Positions 1 through 11,434 of a DNA stretch of 64,000 bases are shown here, piece after piece. A program made the position numbers and the translations under genes. The notes below the pieces were generated by a model that saw only the letters and a program-made list of their open reading frames with translations, did no database searches and had not been told where the DNA came from. How positions within the stretch are numbered: the first letter of the stretch is position 1; the number at the start of each line of letters is the position of its first letter. Location: positions 77,120,001 to 77,184,000 of the forward strand of contig JAFFJZ010000001.1 in NCBI GenBank assembly GCA_018340375.1, given 5' to 3'. The stretch comes from Gonatopus flavifemur (taxonomy: Eukaryota > Arthropoda > Insecta > Hymenoptera > Dryinidae).

Positions 1-2760
1 TTTTATGAGAAAAAACTTTTCAACATGGAATGAGGGAATAAAAGGGAGAGAGTTTTTGTATCACAATAACTTCCATAAATTCTTTAAGCAATGTTTCTCT
101 TGCCATTAGTTCTTCCTCAATTGCGTTTTCAAGTGTGAGTTTGTGGTTCCCAATTGGAACCGTGTGTCGTCGTTTCATTCTAGGGACATCTAGGAGTCTA
201 GAACCTCTAAAATTATAACTGTGATATAAAGAGGATTAACTCATCATCCAGAACTATCCCAGAACCTAAATTAATTATTCGAAGATTAATTAAGATCTTT
301 TTTTGTAGGATTAATTGAATACGTCTCGAGCGGAGTTTGAACATTAAATCTCAGCTACTCCTCTATCAATTGCTTATTTTAATTAACGGTCAGGTGATAA
401 ATGCAACGTATTCTTCATTATTGTTCGAGAGGAAAATATATTACGATCGAATCGATTGGATTCTCAAAGCGGTATGTCGAGCAATTCATGGTACCATGAT
501 GATCTACGATTTGCAACTACATTTAATTATTATTCTACTGTTCAGTAACGTTGAAAAATCGTTTCTAGATGCAAAACTCTGCACTTTACCATACATTCGC
601 GTAATACTTGAGCTATCGGTTCGAGCCTATCCTACGTTATATATCATGGAGGTTGTGCATGACATTGGAACATTTTATCTATCGGTCGTATAACGGATGC
701 ATGATAGTGTGGGTAAACATGTATGAATACGTAAACAGGTATAGTCTACGTGTATACTAACGGGGCAGGCCGTATACTCAGAACAGGAAGCAGGATGTTG
801 ACCGAGTAGGGCCCCAAACAACGCGTTATCTACGTATGTAAATCGTGTCACGTTCGTTTAGTAACTAAGGATGACTTCTACGTGAGCACTAAGAATCACA
901 TACGCATCGGTGTCACGTGCATGTGAATCTTCTCTTAACAGACTCGGCTGGGAAGAAGTCTTCCAATCGTTTAATCTTTTTTGTCGTTTCTTCGGGATTT
1001 TTATGCTGTTACTTCAGTAATTACATTGAAGTCAAGATCGGTTAATTAATTTCACTGTTCCAAATTGTCATGAGATTGGATCATGAAGACATTTTTAGGT
1101 AAAATAACAAGATACATAAAAATATTACGAAACGAGTATATATCGATTATAAGATTTTACAAAAAATTTAGTGACTTTATTTCTCAATGATCCACTCATC
1201 GACGACCATCCGAAAACAAATTAGGAAAATATAAAACTCCTGAGTTAAGAACATATGTTTTAATTGCTAAAAAATTTCATATTACGAAAAAGATTAAATA
1301 ACACTTGTGGTATAGATCTAGCTCGAAAATGCTTGACATATTCTTCCAAATTCCTTTCAATTTAACTTAATCCAATTAGACAATATCCAGACTTGAAAGG
1401 GTCACAAACGAGACCACAGGGAATCCATAGAATACCAAAAGACTCTGATTATAGAATGACTGATACCATGAATCATACAATTTAAAGTGACAATGACTTG
1501 AAATTCAGTTTATAAGACAATCGATCCCCATGCAAAAGAGAATCGATTATAATCGATTGAAGAAAATTTTGTTTGTATTCAATCATTTTTCAAAGATAAA
1601 ACCCAAAAAGAATGTAAACAAAGGAAATTAAGAAACATATTTCTCCAATTTTTCTGTTAAATGACCGCACATGATATACAAAAAACATCCAACTTTTACA
1701 TGATATATCGATTATTCTGAAAACATATACTGCGGTAATATAATTGACATATCGCAATCCACCATGTACCTGCAGCAAAATGCCAAGGTGAAAGAAATAA
1801 AGAGACAGGAATCGACGCACGTCACCGTTGCATTTTGTATTCTAATGAAGGAACGAGAGAAAAGGGGAAAAAAGAGAAGGCAAAAGAACCATTATGACAA
1901 AAAAAAAGAACGACTAAATTTTCAACATTCCAATGTATTGCCAAGGTCAATTCGATCATTGCCTACAAATTTCAATACTACACATTCTACCATCGTACAA
2001 GTATAATATACATCCAAAAAAATGTTTTCTTGAATTGTATATGAGCTTCAGAAAGATCTTGAAACATATTATTTAGATTGTAGTGAAATGAAAATACTTG
2101 ATCTTTGAATATGCAAAAGCAAACCAACGTACAAAACCGTTGGGGCACGTAGACTTTGGGTGGAAAATCGGTGAGTGAGATTTATCGAAAGGGGCACGAT
2201 GCATAATTGAATTTTTTAAAGTATTTCCCCCAGTTTAGTGAGTTGTATATATATGTTCTTTATGAGCTAGCAAAGACATTCCATGAGTATCAATGAGTTA
2301 AAATTGATTGAAGGACAGTGGGGGATCGTTGAATATGAAAAAACGTTTAAAATGTTCAAAATTTGCCTTAACTTTATTTGCAATGTTTTTCAATATTATT
2401 CAAGGAAAATGAACGGGCTTGAATTTTCTCGTGGAAATGTGATATAGTAAGCTAGAAAATCATTTTCCTCGATTTTTCGGACAACGTCTGTGGAAAGAAG
2501 AGGTATATAATCGTCAGATTTCAATGTTTTAGGATATCATCGAGCTCCAGAACATTCGTGCCTCTTTGTGACTCGCCAATTCCAACGTAGAATATTTCTT
2601 TATGATGTACAGAAACAGACTCAATCTCATTCAACTGCAGGAAGTTGCAAGTTTGGTCGCTCTCTTTTCGAACTGATCTTAAGAGACTCAGAAAACGTAA
2701 ACACAGCCGATGCATCGCCATGCTCGTTATGGATAACAATAGTTTTAGTTTTAAATAATA
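1..2760. other. No gene seen; probable myosin XVIII intron
   Basis: This AT-rich stretch has only short, low-complexity open frames and no recognisable domain. The myosin XVIII exons to the right run on the minus strand and stop after the PDZ exon at 8086, so the rest of that gene should lie further left. I find no motor-domain exon here, so I infer that this is intron, or that the gene's remaining exons lie off the left end. Confidence 0.4.
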
Positions 2761-2762
2761 TT

Positions 2763-3422
2763 ATCCCACACAGCACACAGATTTCAGAAATAATTTTATG
2801 AATACTCTAACTCATCCAAACAAATTCAATAAGAATTCTTGAACTCCTCCCGTATGTCAGTTCAGAATAAAATACTGGGGGAATCCTTTCCCTCGTCCAA
2901 AAGAGTTCTTCGATAATAAAAACAAAAGGGAAAATTGCTCATGATGGATCCAAAAAGATTGCATAAAGAGATCATATAAGGATTTCATACGGTACGCGCT
3001 TGAAACTTGAATGAATCGAATATTTTCACATTTATTAAACACAAGATTCTTTTTATTCATTAATTTATGATGTATTTACAATTTATGAAATATTTATTGT
3101 AATATACAAAATGAACTATTAATGAGTTCCTTAAAACCCTTTTCACGGGGGACTCAAGAAGAGCTCTTTTAGATTGAAAGAGGAATACTCCCAGGCATTC
3201 ATCTCTCACTGAAATAACAGCCTTTCTTTTAAAGTACTTTATGAAGTCATTTAGGACTCTCCATGAACTTGCCTCATCATTCATATGAAATGCTTTCTGG
3301 CTTCTTTTGGAATTTATTGTACCCTTTATGAGTTATTTGTGGATTCATCGAATTGAATTCATAAGGAATTTATTTACAGGAATTCTTTCGAAGATGTTTG
3401 GGACTGTGGTGCTGTGTGGGAA
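2763..3422. repeat. Possible inverted-repeat element, CCCACACAGCAC ends
   Basis: A CCCACACAGCACACAG motif at about 2765-2780 is mirrored by CTGTGGTGCTGTGTGGG at about 3403-3419, roughly 640 bases apart. The interior is weakly symmetric (GAATTC-rich, ACTCAT and ATGAGT near the ends). No coding capacity is visible. It looks like a non-autonomous DNA element, but no target-site duplication is evident and the match is short. Confidence 0.4.
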
Positions 3423-3494
3423 ATTCGACACTACACTGTTCGAATTATCTGTGTTAAATTTCATGTGCCAGATTTGAAATTTTTTTTCATATAA

Positions 3495-3690
3495 ACAGTA
3501 AAAAATTTTTCACACAAACATTTTTTCAGTGGATTTTCAAACAAAATTTGAAGAAAATCAAAAATTTTTATTGATCAACAAAAATGTTTGGTTTTTTTGT
3601 CAAATTTTGTTGGGAAATCTACCAAAAAAATGTTTGTGTAAAACACTGCCAAATTTTTTTGTGAATCCACAAAAAAATTTTTTACGGTGT
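3495..3690. mobile_element. Short MITE of the CACTGTAAAAAA family
   Basis: The left end reads ACAGTAAAAAATTTTTCAC and the right end AAAAATTTTTTACGGTGT, with further internal symmetry (ACAAACATTTTTT against AAAAAAATGTTTGTGT). The ends resemble those of the 1.25 kb insertion at 16965-18216, so both probably belong to one family. It is about 195 bases long and non-coding. Confidence 0.55.
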
Positions 3691-3700
3691 ACATTTGCAC

Positions 3701-3911
3701 AGTGAGTAAAAAAAGTCCGTGTCCGTTCCAACGGCAAGATTCTTAGAATTTTGTTGTAGTTTGTAATACTATGACCCTCCCGATGTATAATCGAATCACA
3801 AAAACTCGTTCTCTACTCAATCATTGAAAGTAAGATCTGAGCATTTTACAAATAACGACAAAATATCAAAAAACTTTCCGTTGGAACAGACACGGACTTT
3901 TTTCGCTCATC
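3701..3911. mobile_element. MITE with ~30-bp inverted repeats
   Basis: Near-perfect terminal inverted repeats with core AAAAAAGTCCGTGTC followed by GTTCCAACGG lie at about 3701-3731 and 3878-3909. The interior of about 150 bases has no coding potential. It directly follows the element at 3495-3690. TIRs of this style occur in Tc1/mariner-derived MITEs, but I could not define the flanking TA pair, so the superfamily is open. Confidence 0.7.
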
Positions 3912-4069
3912 GTACTTTGAATTTGAACATCTGATTGTCGATTGCCTTGTCAATCAATAAAGTGAAGTTGGTTTAGGATACAGGTATCAAATTTAATGTA
4001 CAAATGTACATTAATGGTTATGTCATTCACAAACATTTCTAACAGTGTAATTCGATTCCTCATCTTCGA

Positions 4070-4840
4070 CTTCAGATTCATAGTCAGCGACCCCAAAACC
4101 CCCTCACAGCAAATTTCAAACGAATCCAGCTGATTTTGCAATGTCAGTCCGCCGTATTGGATCCGCCATTTTTGATTCACCGTTTTTCACTTCAGATCAG
4201 CCCTATCCGACTCCCTGACTAAACTATAGAAAACTTGGTATTCTTAGTGTAGCCAAAAACATTAAACCGATAGATTGCGCCACTTGTGTTGGTGGGCTAT
4301 TCCTTTTAATTTGATTGGACGACTGAATAATAGGTACCCAGATAGAAAAGCATGCTCTGAATGTTTTGTAACATAACGTGCCGTAAACATACTATCATGA
4401 ACTCCGCTCAGCTTGCAATGATGCATAGGATGTAAACATTATGTTTCAATTATGGTGCCATCACCTCGTTTTGCTACCAATAACAATGCTTTATGCAGAA
4501 ACACCTTGGCGCCATGATGCGAACATTTCTTGGCGTGCATGTCACCATTATGATGGCATTATGGAGACATTTTTCTATCTGGGTATATTTTATGCAGCCC
4601 ACCAAGACCACCAGCGTGATATGCGGATTAGTTCCATTTGGCGATAGTAAGGAACACAAAGAGGGGGGAGTTAGAGAGGGTTGCTTCAGATTCGTAATCA
4701 GCGACCCCAAAAACCCCCAACAGCAAATTTCAAACAAATCCAGCTGAATCTTGCAATTTCAGTCCGCCATATTGGATCCGCCATTTTTAATTCACCATTT
4801 TTTACTTCAAATTCGTAATCAGCAACCCCAAAAACCCCCG
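4070..4840. repeat. Direct repeats, ~135 bp, two copies plus a partial third
   Basis: About 135 bases at 4070-4204 recur at 4684-4811. Shared blocks include CAGCGACCCCAAAA, CAGCAAATTTCAAAC, AATCCAGCTGA and TTGGATCCGCCATTTTT. A partial third copy of the first block follows at about 4804-4840. The TIR-bearing MITE at 4337-4583 lies between the two full copies. They may be copies of a dispersed repeat or the ends of a larger element. Confidence 0.65.
4337..4583. mobile_element. MITE with CCCAGATAGAAAA ends and TA target
   Basis: CCCAGATAGAAAA at 4337 is mirrored by TTTTCTATCTGGG ending at 4583, and both ends are flanked directly by TA (4335-4336 and 4584-4585). A TA duplication is the hallmark of Tc1/mariner-type insertion. 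The 247-base element is non-coding; short ORFs across it are incidental. Confidence 0.7.
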
Positions 4841-5551
4841 AGTACCGAGTTCTGAACAAATCGGTGAGTGGTTAGTAGTTTTGATCACTGTTTAGAGTTT
4901 TTGGCCCACTGTGCGGGGACTCGATGGAGCAATGACATGGATATGACTTACTCCATCGGGGGCGAGATTCTATGGAATTCATACTCTTCCGCGAAACATC
5001 TTGAACGCCATAATCGTACCGCAATGACTGTTGTGCGATTAAGATGAAATTAATTGTTAATTAACCTGCATCTCGCTCATCTTTCTTTCTCTTCGAAAAT
5101 ACGACATGATTTCACCACGAGTTTCTTTTCAGTCAACGCTGTGCGGTTGATGATATTCGTGACGAGGATGCTTATCAACTTTGATGTCGCGTTAATGCGA
5201 AACTTTGACCACAAATTATATTATATAACGTTTGAAAAATGTTCTTCGTGATAATTATAATTCAACTCGATAACATCGGTCGGTACGCAATAATAAATTA
5301 GATTACACTGAAAAAACTGTTCAGTTTTCATGGTTAAAAATTGAATTGTCTCGACAAAAGATTTTTCAATTTCGTTTTTGATTAATATGACTGAACAGTT
5401 TTTATTGAATGAACAAAATTTTATTTCCGTTTGTATCTGATTTCAAAGTAAAAAATAAATGCTAAAATCCAGGAGTGTTGAGTGTAAAACACCAAATCCA
5501 ACATGTATTCAATAAAGTATTGAAGTATTAAATTCCTGAAAATTTCAGCAA

Positions 5552-6612
5552 GGGGTCGTCCATAAATTACGTAAGAAGTTTAGGGGGGGGGGGTACCGGA
5601 ATCTTACGTAAGATGAAGAGTTTTGACAATGCAACTGAAGAATAAGGAATAGTTGAAATTATTTTGAACCACATAATCTTTCCTTCAACTTCCGAGTATC
5701 TAAAACATTATTATGAGTTTTGTTACTTGACTATTTACAATTCCAGTTCAAACGAAATATAGGAACATGAAAAAACAAACACTTTGAAGCTGAATTTTTG
5801 TTCCTTTTAAAATTTTGATTTAAATAAATTATTTTTATCTAATTTATTGGTTCTGTTTGGTTTAGGAGGTAAATTTAATGTTCAGATATATAGTAATGTA
5901 TCTGTGGACTGCTTTCCATTTTCAACTTCAACGATCTGTCTACATCATTAACGTCTACTATATATTGTATCATGGATATGTAAAAATTCTTGTGAAAAAT
6001 CGAACACTCAGTGAGCTCTCCTATGGGCAGGAATTTCTAGGAGATTTTTGGAGAATTGATTTGGGATATCCAAGTTGCAGACATATGCGATCAGTCAATG
6101 TTTCTCTCTCATACAATTCCCAAGGAGCATAGAACAAATAAGTCATCCAAATTTTCGTTGACTGGCATGTCATTTTTGAACGGAAAACAAATTCGAGAAG
6201 AATTCGTACAGTGGATTTGCATAGTATTAGTTCAAGTTCGATGAACGCCACGAAACCAGAGCTATGATAGCATTTTAAAATACTTTTTTATGGAGAAAGC
6301 CACAAACACGTAAATGTGCAGAAAGGGGCAATCATACAGCACAATTTGTTAGAAACACCAAATTTTTAGTAAACAGTATTTCAAATGTTTTTTCTGGTTA
6401 AAGTTTCATATCAATTCATAAGAAAATGGTTGAATTTGAAAAGTTGACAATCATTCATATTAAACTATCATTCTTGGTGCACTTTTGAATTCATCTTACA
6501 TTACTGTAAGGGGGGAGGGGGGGTCCACGAAATCTCACGATGTGTTACAAGGGGGAGGAGGGGGGGTCAAAAAACGCCTAAAATCGTCTTACGTAATTTA
6601 TGGATAGCCCCC
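5552..6612. mobile_element. ~1.06 kb non-autonomous DNA transposon with G-tracts
   Basis: GGGGTCGTCCATAAATTACG at 5552 is mirrored by CTTACGTAATTTATGG with AGCCCCC ending at about 6612. Both subterminal regions carry long G-tracts on the plus strand (about 5583-5592, then three runs around 6508-6566) and further CTTACGTAA copies. No transposase-like ORF is present (longest 84 aa, no motif). It is a DNA element with TIRs, superfamily not assigned. Confidence 0.65.
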
Positions 6613-8085
6613 AATAAGGTTTTGCATGAATTCAGTTCGGAGTAATCTTCTACAGAAAATGCTTACTCATTCGGGACGCTTGTATTTCTAAAATTTAGAG
6701 GGAAATATTACGACATTCATCTCAGGATCGAAACATTTATGAATTCTTTCAACTGATAACGAATGAAGAACGAATACAAAAATGCAATTATCGAGAACAT
6801 TGAAGCTCTTTTCTATTGTCAATTCACCAATTTTATCATAAACGAATGATTATAGTCCCATGACCACTATGTTCGTCTGAATATGAATTTTCCTGTCGAA
6901 TGTTCAATTGAATAACGGTTTTTCTTCTGAGTGGAATAATGTATTTCGCTCTTTCGATCACCATAGTCCACTATGAACTAAGAGAGAGAACCATAAAAAT
7001 CCAGTTTGTAATATTTTATTACACGTACCTCGTTGACTGTTGAAAAATTTGTGTACGTATCGTAAAAATAATTCAAGGATAAACATGACGGTAATTATAA
7101 AAATTATAGAGTCAAGTAACATCTATCTTGTGCATTGCGTATACCAAGACGAGAGACATATGTGATGAAAACAAATAGCGCATGACCGAAGCCAATGACA
7201 CAAAATTGTCAGTTGAATACAAAAATTAATAATATATGATTTGAAATTCCGAGAACAAGGTCGAGAGTGTAGCGGAGCATCAATTGCTTGGAGCGAAGAA
7301 TGCCACCTAAATGGCAATCTAAATGCATATACTTATGACAATTCCACGAAGAAAATGTCTGAATAATTTGCATTGTCTCAAACATATTACATACGAATTC
7401 AAATGATCATAAAAGAAGAATTCTTTTTTTTTTCCTTTACAACATGATGATCTGTTGTTATATCTCGCGAGGTAACACGATTGTTTATTCTGGCATAAAT
7501 CCAAGAATTCGATCAATGCCCTAATGGGATGCTGACGCGTTCCACTTATGGTCTTTTCTTCTCCTTTTTTCTTCTCTTATTTTTTCCTTGTGTCAGGTGA
7601 TAAAGAGAAAGGGGTTGTAAGAAGAAATGAAACAAAACATCTCTCACGGCCTATTATATCATAGCAGTTCGTTCGTAGCTGAGTTAGCCAACTTGAGTAA
7701 TAAGTATTCTCGATAAATATCAAACGATCATTATAACGGTATAAGAAAATCTATGTTTCCTATTTCAAACTCTGAATGAAATAATTTTACATTTGAATAG
7801 AATGAATTGTGTTGAGATAAGGGTAATATTCAAAGCATTATGTAATAATTGTGTGTATTAGAAATTCAAAGCACGAGTCTTGAGCTAACTCGTTTCACCA
7901 TATATAAAGTTCGTAAGGAGGATTCTCTCAACACCTTTCACCGGAGGCAAGTGGTGTTGTTTCTACGGCTGCTCTTTCAGTGACTTTCCTTGTAACGATA
8001 CACGAAATAACACGACTCGCATTTGTGATTACGTAATAGAACGGCACGGTAAAGTGATCCTACTGAAAGGAAGAAGGATAAATAC
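6613..8085. other. No gene seen; immediately 3' of the PDZ exon
   Basis: This sequence lies downstream, in the gene's direction, of the donor site ending the myosin XVIII PDZ exon. It has short AT-rich ORFs only, and no recognisable motor-domain exon, RNA gene or repeat structure. I infer that it is intron. Confidence 0.4.
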
Positions 8086-9650
8086 CTTGACAGTGACGCT
8101 GTTAGCGGATCCCTTGATGAGATCGATGATTTCTTCTCTTGATTTATCATCGACGTTGATACCGTTCACTTCGATGAGTCTGTCACCGGGTAACAATCCT
8201 GTATCGTTGTTGTGTTGCACAAGAGTACCAGGTTCAGCGAAAATCACTGACCTCATTTGCGTAATGCCATTGGCCGATCGTTCAACTATAACTGCACGAC
8301 GTAATGAGAAACCAAAATCATTGCGCGGCGGTGGTTGTCTTTGGATAACCAATTCACGTGGCTGGGGAAGTTCGATGGGTACGATTTCAGGTAACTGTAA
8401 CTCGACTCCTTGTTCCTCGAAGGAAGCCGATGATCGCCACCTGGAAAATCCTTGTGACTCTCCCACAGGTGACAAACTGAACGGAGGTGTTGCGAAGCTT
8501 GAATTCGTGGTATCGGTTAGGGAATCCGCGGACGGACTTGCACTCGTAACAACCTGAAAGTTCATTGCACGAAGATTAATCAATTGGACTGATCGATGTG
8601 GCTCGATTTTTTGTATCGAATAGGGAACAAACCTGGAGTAATTTGGTATCGATTTGTTGTTGGTTGTTAGATTGTTGATATTGAGTACTGATACGCCAAG
8701 ATCCTTGATATACATTGTTCTCATCTTCACTGTACAACTCATCCCTGCCAGAGATTCCCCCCGCGGGTAATCCAGGAACATTTTGATAAGCAATCACCTC
8801 GTTTTGAAGGGTATTCCTAACGAGCAGATTACTAGCCTCTTGATGATTCGTCTCATTACCATTCGACATGGGAGATACTTCGGATAGGGTGTTGGTCGAT
8901 CCACTGCTCGTAACGCTTAATCGTGGTCCCTTTAGAATACCCCGTTTGGGTGGTTTTGGTGGTAACGGAGGCAGGTTTTTACCTCCAACGTTGGTCATGA
9001 TATTTGCCGTTATTGTACCCGATGGGGTGGTTGCGAGCAACGAAGTCAATGAGGCTTCGGATGAATCGCTTTGAGTCAATCCGTCGGGCGTTCTATTGGT
9101 CCAACTGGCAGAGCCAGCTATGCTTCCTGTTCCCGAAGAACCATTGTTCTGCGCATTGTCTAAAAGATCTCGATCTAAATGAGCGAAAAATGAGGCAGTG
9201 TAATCCGCGGTAATTCCACTTGGCAGTTTTTCCTTCTCTTTCCGACGGCCCGTTAATTTCAATGATTTGCGAACCTGCGAGAGAAAGCAAAAAATGTATC
9301 ATCATATATGCTTACGCGGGGTATTCTTTACACAAAAAATAATATTTGTCTGTCTTTGGAGTATACAATCACAATAGAATTTCCAAACGAAATTTCCGGA
9401 ATGTTTGTTAAAAAACAGATTCCCACGGTTATCAATGAAATTCCACAGAAGGTCATAAAAGATCGTGAACTCACGATATCGGTGGAATCAAACTTAAACA
9501 TCCAAATCTAATTACCTCATCGAGACGTAGAAGTTCTTCCGCCGACATGCTGCTACGATCACGTTTCTTGACATCCTTTCTTTCCTTCTTTTCACGTTTT
9601 CTCTTCTCCTTGTCATCTTTCTCTGCAGCTTTTTTCATGAAGTTGAACAT
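8086..9650 (-). CDS. Mhcl: Unconventional myosin XVIII, N-terminal coding exons (partial)
   Basis: This encodes the start of a myosin XVIII, a PDZ-bearing myosin of the actin cytoskeleton. Three phase-0 exons are seen: 9516-9650, 8633-9274 and 8086-8553, together 415 codons. The ATG at 9650 opens a Lys/Glu-rich segment (MFNFMKKAAEKDDKEK...) ending in MSAEELLRLDE, like the start of MYO18A. A low-complexity, Ser/Pro-rich middle follows (PPLPPKPPKRGILKGP). A PDZ domain covers about residues 325-415, with FGFSLRR as the carboxylate-binding segment, then LLPGDRLIEVNGINV and REEIIDLI. Donors read GAG|gtaatt, CAG|gtttgt and AAG|gtattt. An acceptor-like TTTCTAAAG just upstream of the ATG suggests a further 5' untranslated exon at higher coordinates. 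The motor, IQ and coiled-coil exons are not in the window. The family is confident; the symbol follows the fly orthologue. Confidence 0.85.
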
Positions 9651-11434
9651 TGTCTTTAGAAAATCGTTATTAATTGAATAAATTCAGAAGAGACCACCAA
9701 AAAGATATATAACCGAATGATTATATCTTTTCCCTATGGTCCCTCCAAAACTAGAATCTTCGTTGTCTTTCGTCGTGCCTCTTCCAACAGCTTGATCTTT
9801 TCACACATTACTTCATTCCACTTGTCCATCGGTATGTATCAATCTGGTAAGACGAGTCACTTCCAATGTTTGTCTCAACGCGTGGTATACACTGGTTTCA
9901 CTACAAGTAGATAAAAAGAAGAAAATCATGAAAATACACATACATCAATACGGAGTACAAGTTTTTATCGCATGAAAATTATTCAAATATCTGTTTTGAG
10001 TTGAAGAAAGAATACTATTGCCAGGTGATTGAATGACATAAATCCGATAGGCGGAAGAATGGAGAAGAAAAAGAAGAACCACAACTATGTGTGAGGAGAG
10101 ATAATAGGTTTTAAGGTCGGGAACATGTATCGAATGATAAGACAGGCAAACAAAGTCCATTCACAACAACACTTGTGGCACTTTAAATTATTGAAGTGAT
10201 GTATTATTTACGCAGAGTGTTGGAATTGATATATCAATTTATTGGTAAATCATCTTTGTGTCTAACAAACATGAATTCATTTCACAATGATGGTTCTATC
10301 ACCGAATGCATCTTTCCTGCATGGAGAAAATATTGCTCCCATAAGAACACTGTTTAATTATGATGAGTAACTAGAGTACAGTAGTACCGATATTACTGCA
10401 ATCACTTGGATTGAAAGTTACAGTTGTATTTAAAGATAAATGTTTCTATTGGAAGATTCTAGTCAAATGAACCTACAAAAGTGATGCACGACTGAACAAG
10501 GTATATCCTTTCCCAGGTATGCTTTTCACTGAGATGGTTCTTTTGATAATCACTTTCTAAAGCTCTCTTACGGGGTCTAAAACTCTCAAATCTTGAACTT
10601 GGAATTTCATCAGCAGAAGAGTGATTTTGGTCAAATTTTACTTCTTTGTTACCAGGTAATGAGAAACTTTGTAATCATTTCCAAAGAAGAAAGAATTTTT
10701 GGTTTCTAAAATCAACCAAAATGTTTGTCGGAACTCAACAAATAATTTCATTTCCGTCGCATTCCTTTTGGTGCAAAACAAATCTCAACATCAATATTTC
10801 ATCAACTAACGACAGACAATCGTCAATGAGTATTTCAATGTAAAATAAGCTAGTTATGAGAGAGAAAAGAGATAGGAATCAAACGATCACTTGATCTCAA
10901 ACTTGTACGGGAAAGGGGCAATATATTATTCAAAAGAAACTTAGATACTTGTGATGGTACTTTGAAAGTAACTCGATTAAAAAAGAAGCAAAGATTGATT
11001 ATATCGTGTAAGAACGGCAGTTTTAGGATAGTTTGAATTGCAGCAATTTCTATGGATATGTGAATGGTTACACACCAAATGATATAGTAACATTTAAAAT
11101 TTCCATATGACGATTGAATCCACAAAAAAAGAATTAATAATGCAATGATCTATTGAGCGATAGCAAGAGGAAAAACAATGGATATTTACTCAAGTGGCTT
11201 TCAAAGTAACGTTTCAATGTTGACAAGAAAGCGGAATAAAACCTTCGCATGATTTGGAATTGATATGAATGAGGGAGAAAAATAAAAGAATTAATCCAGA
11301 GGTGTGAATTCCTTGATACGACGAAGCACGCCGCATTGCAACAAAATTGAAGATGACAGGACAAATATATGGATTGGTAACAGTATATAATGAGCAACCG
11401 GTGCAATGAGTGGTAGTGTAAATGTAATATCAGC
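9651..11434. other. Intergenic or 5' intron sequence
   Basis: No coding exon is recognised between the myosin start codon and the signal exon of the first protease. If myosin XVIII has 5' untranslated exons at higher coordinates, this is intron. A GTATATAATGAG box at about 11383-11394 could be the TATA element of the protease gene, some 40 bases before its ATG. Confidence 0.35.

Noticed and set aside
5313..5404. AAAAAACTGTTCAG / CTGAACAGTTTTT inverted pair
   Set aside because: Only about 14 bases match and the 90-base interior is unremarkable; it may be a tiny MITE but the evidence is thin.
8054..8557. Plus-strand 167-aa ORF
   Set aside because: It is antisense to the myosin XVIII PDZ exon, whose family motifs are clear on the minus strand.
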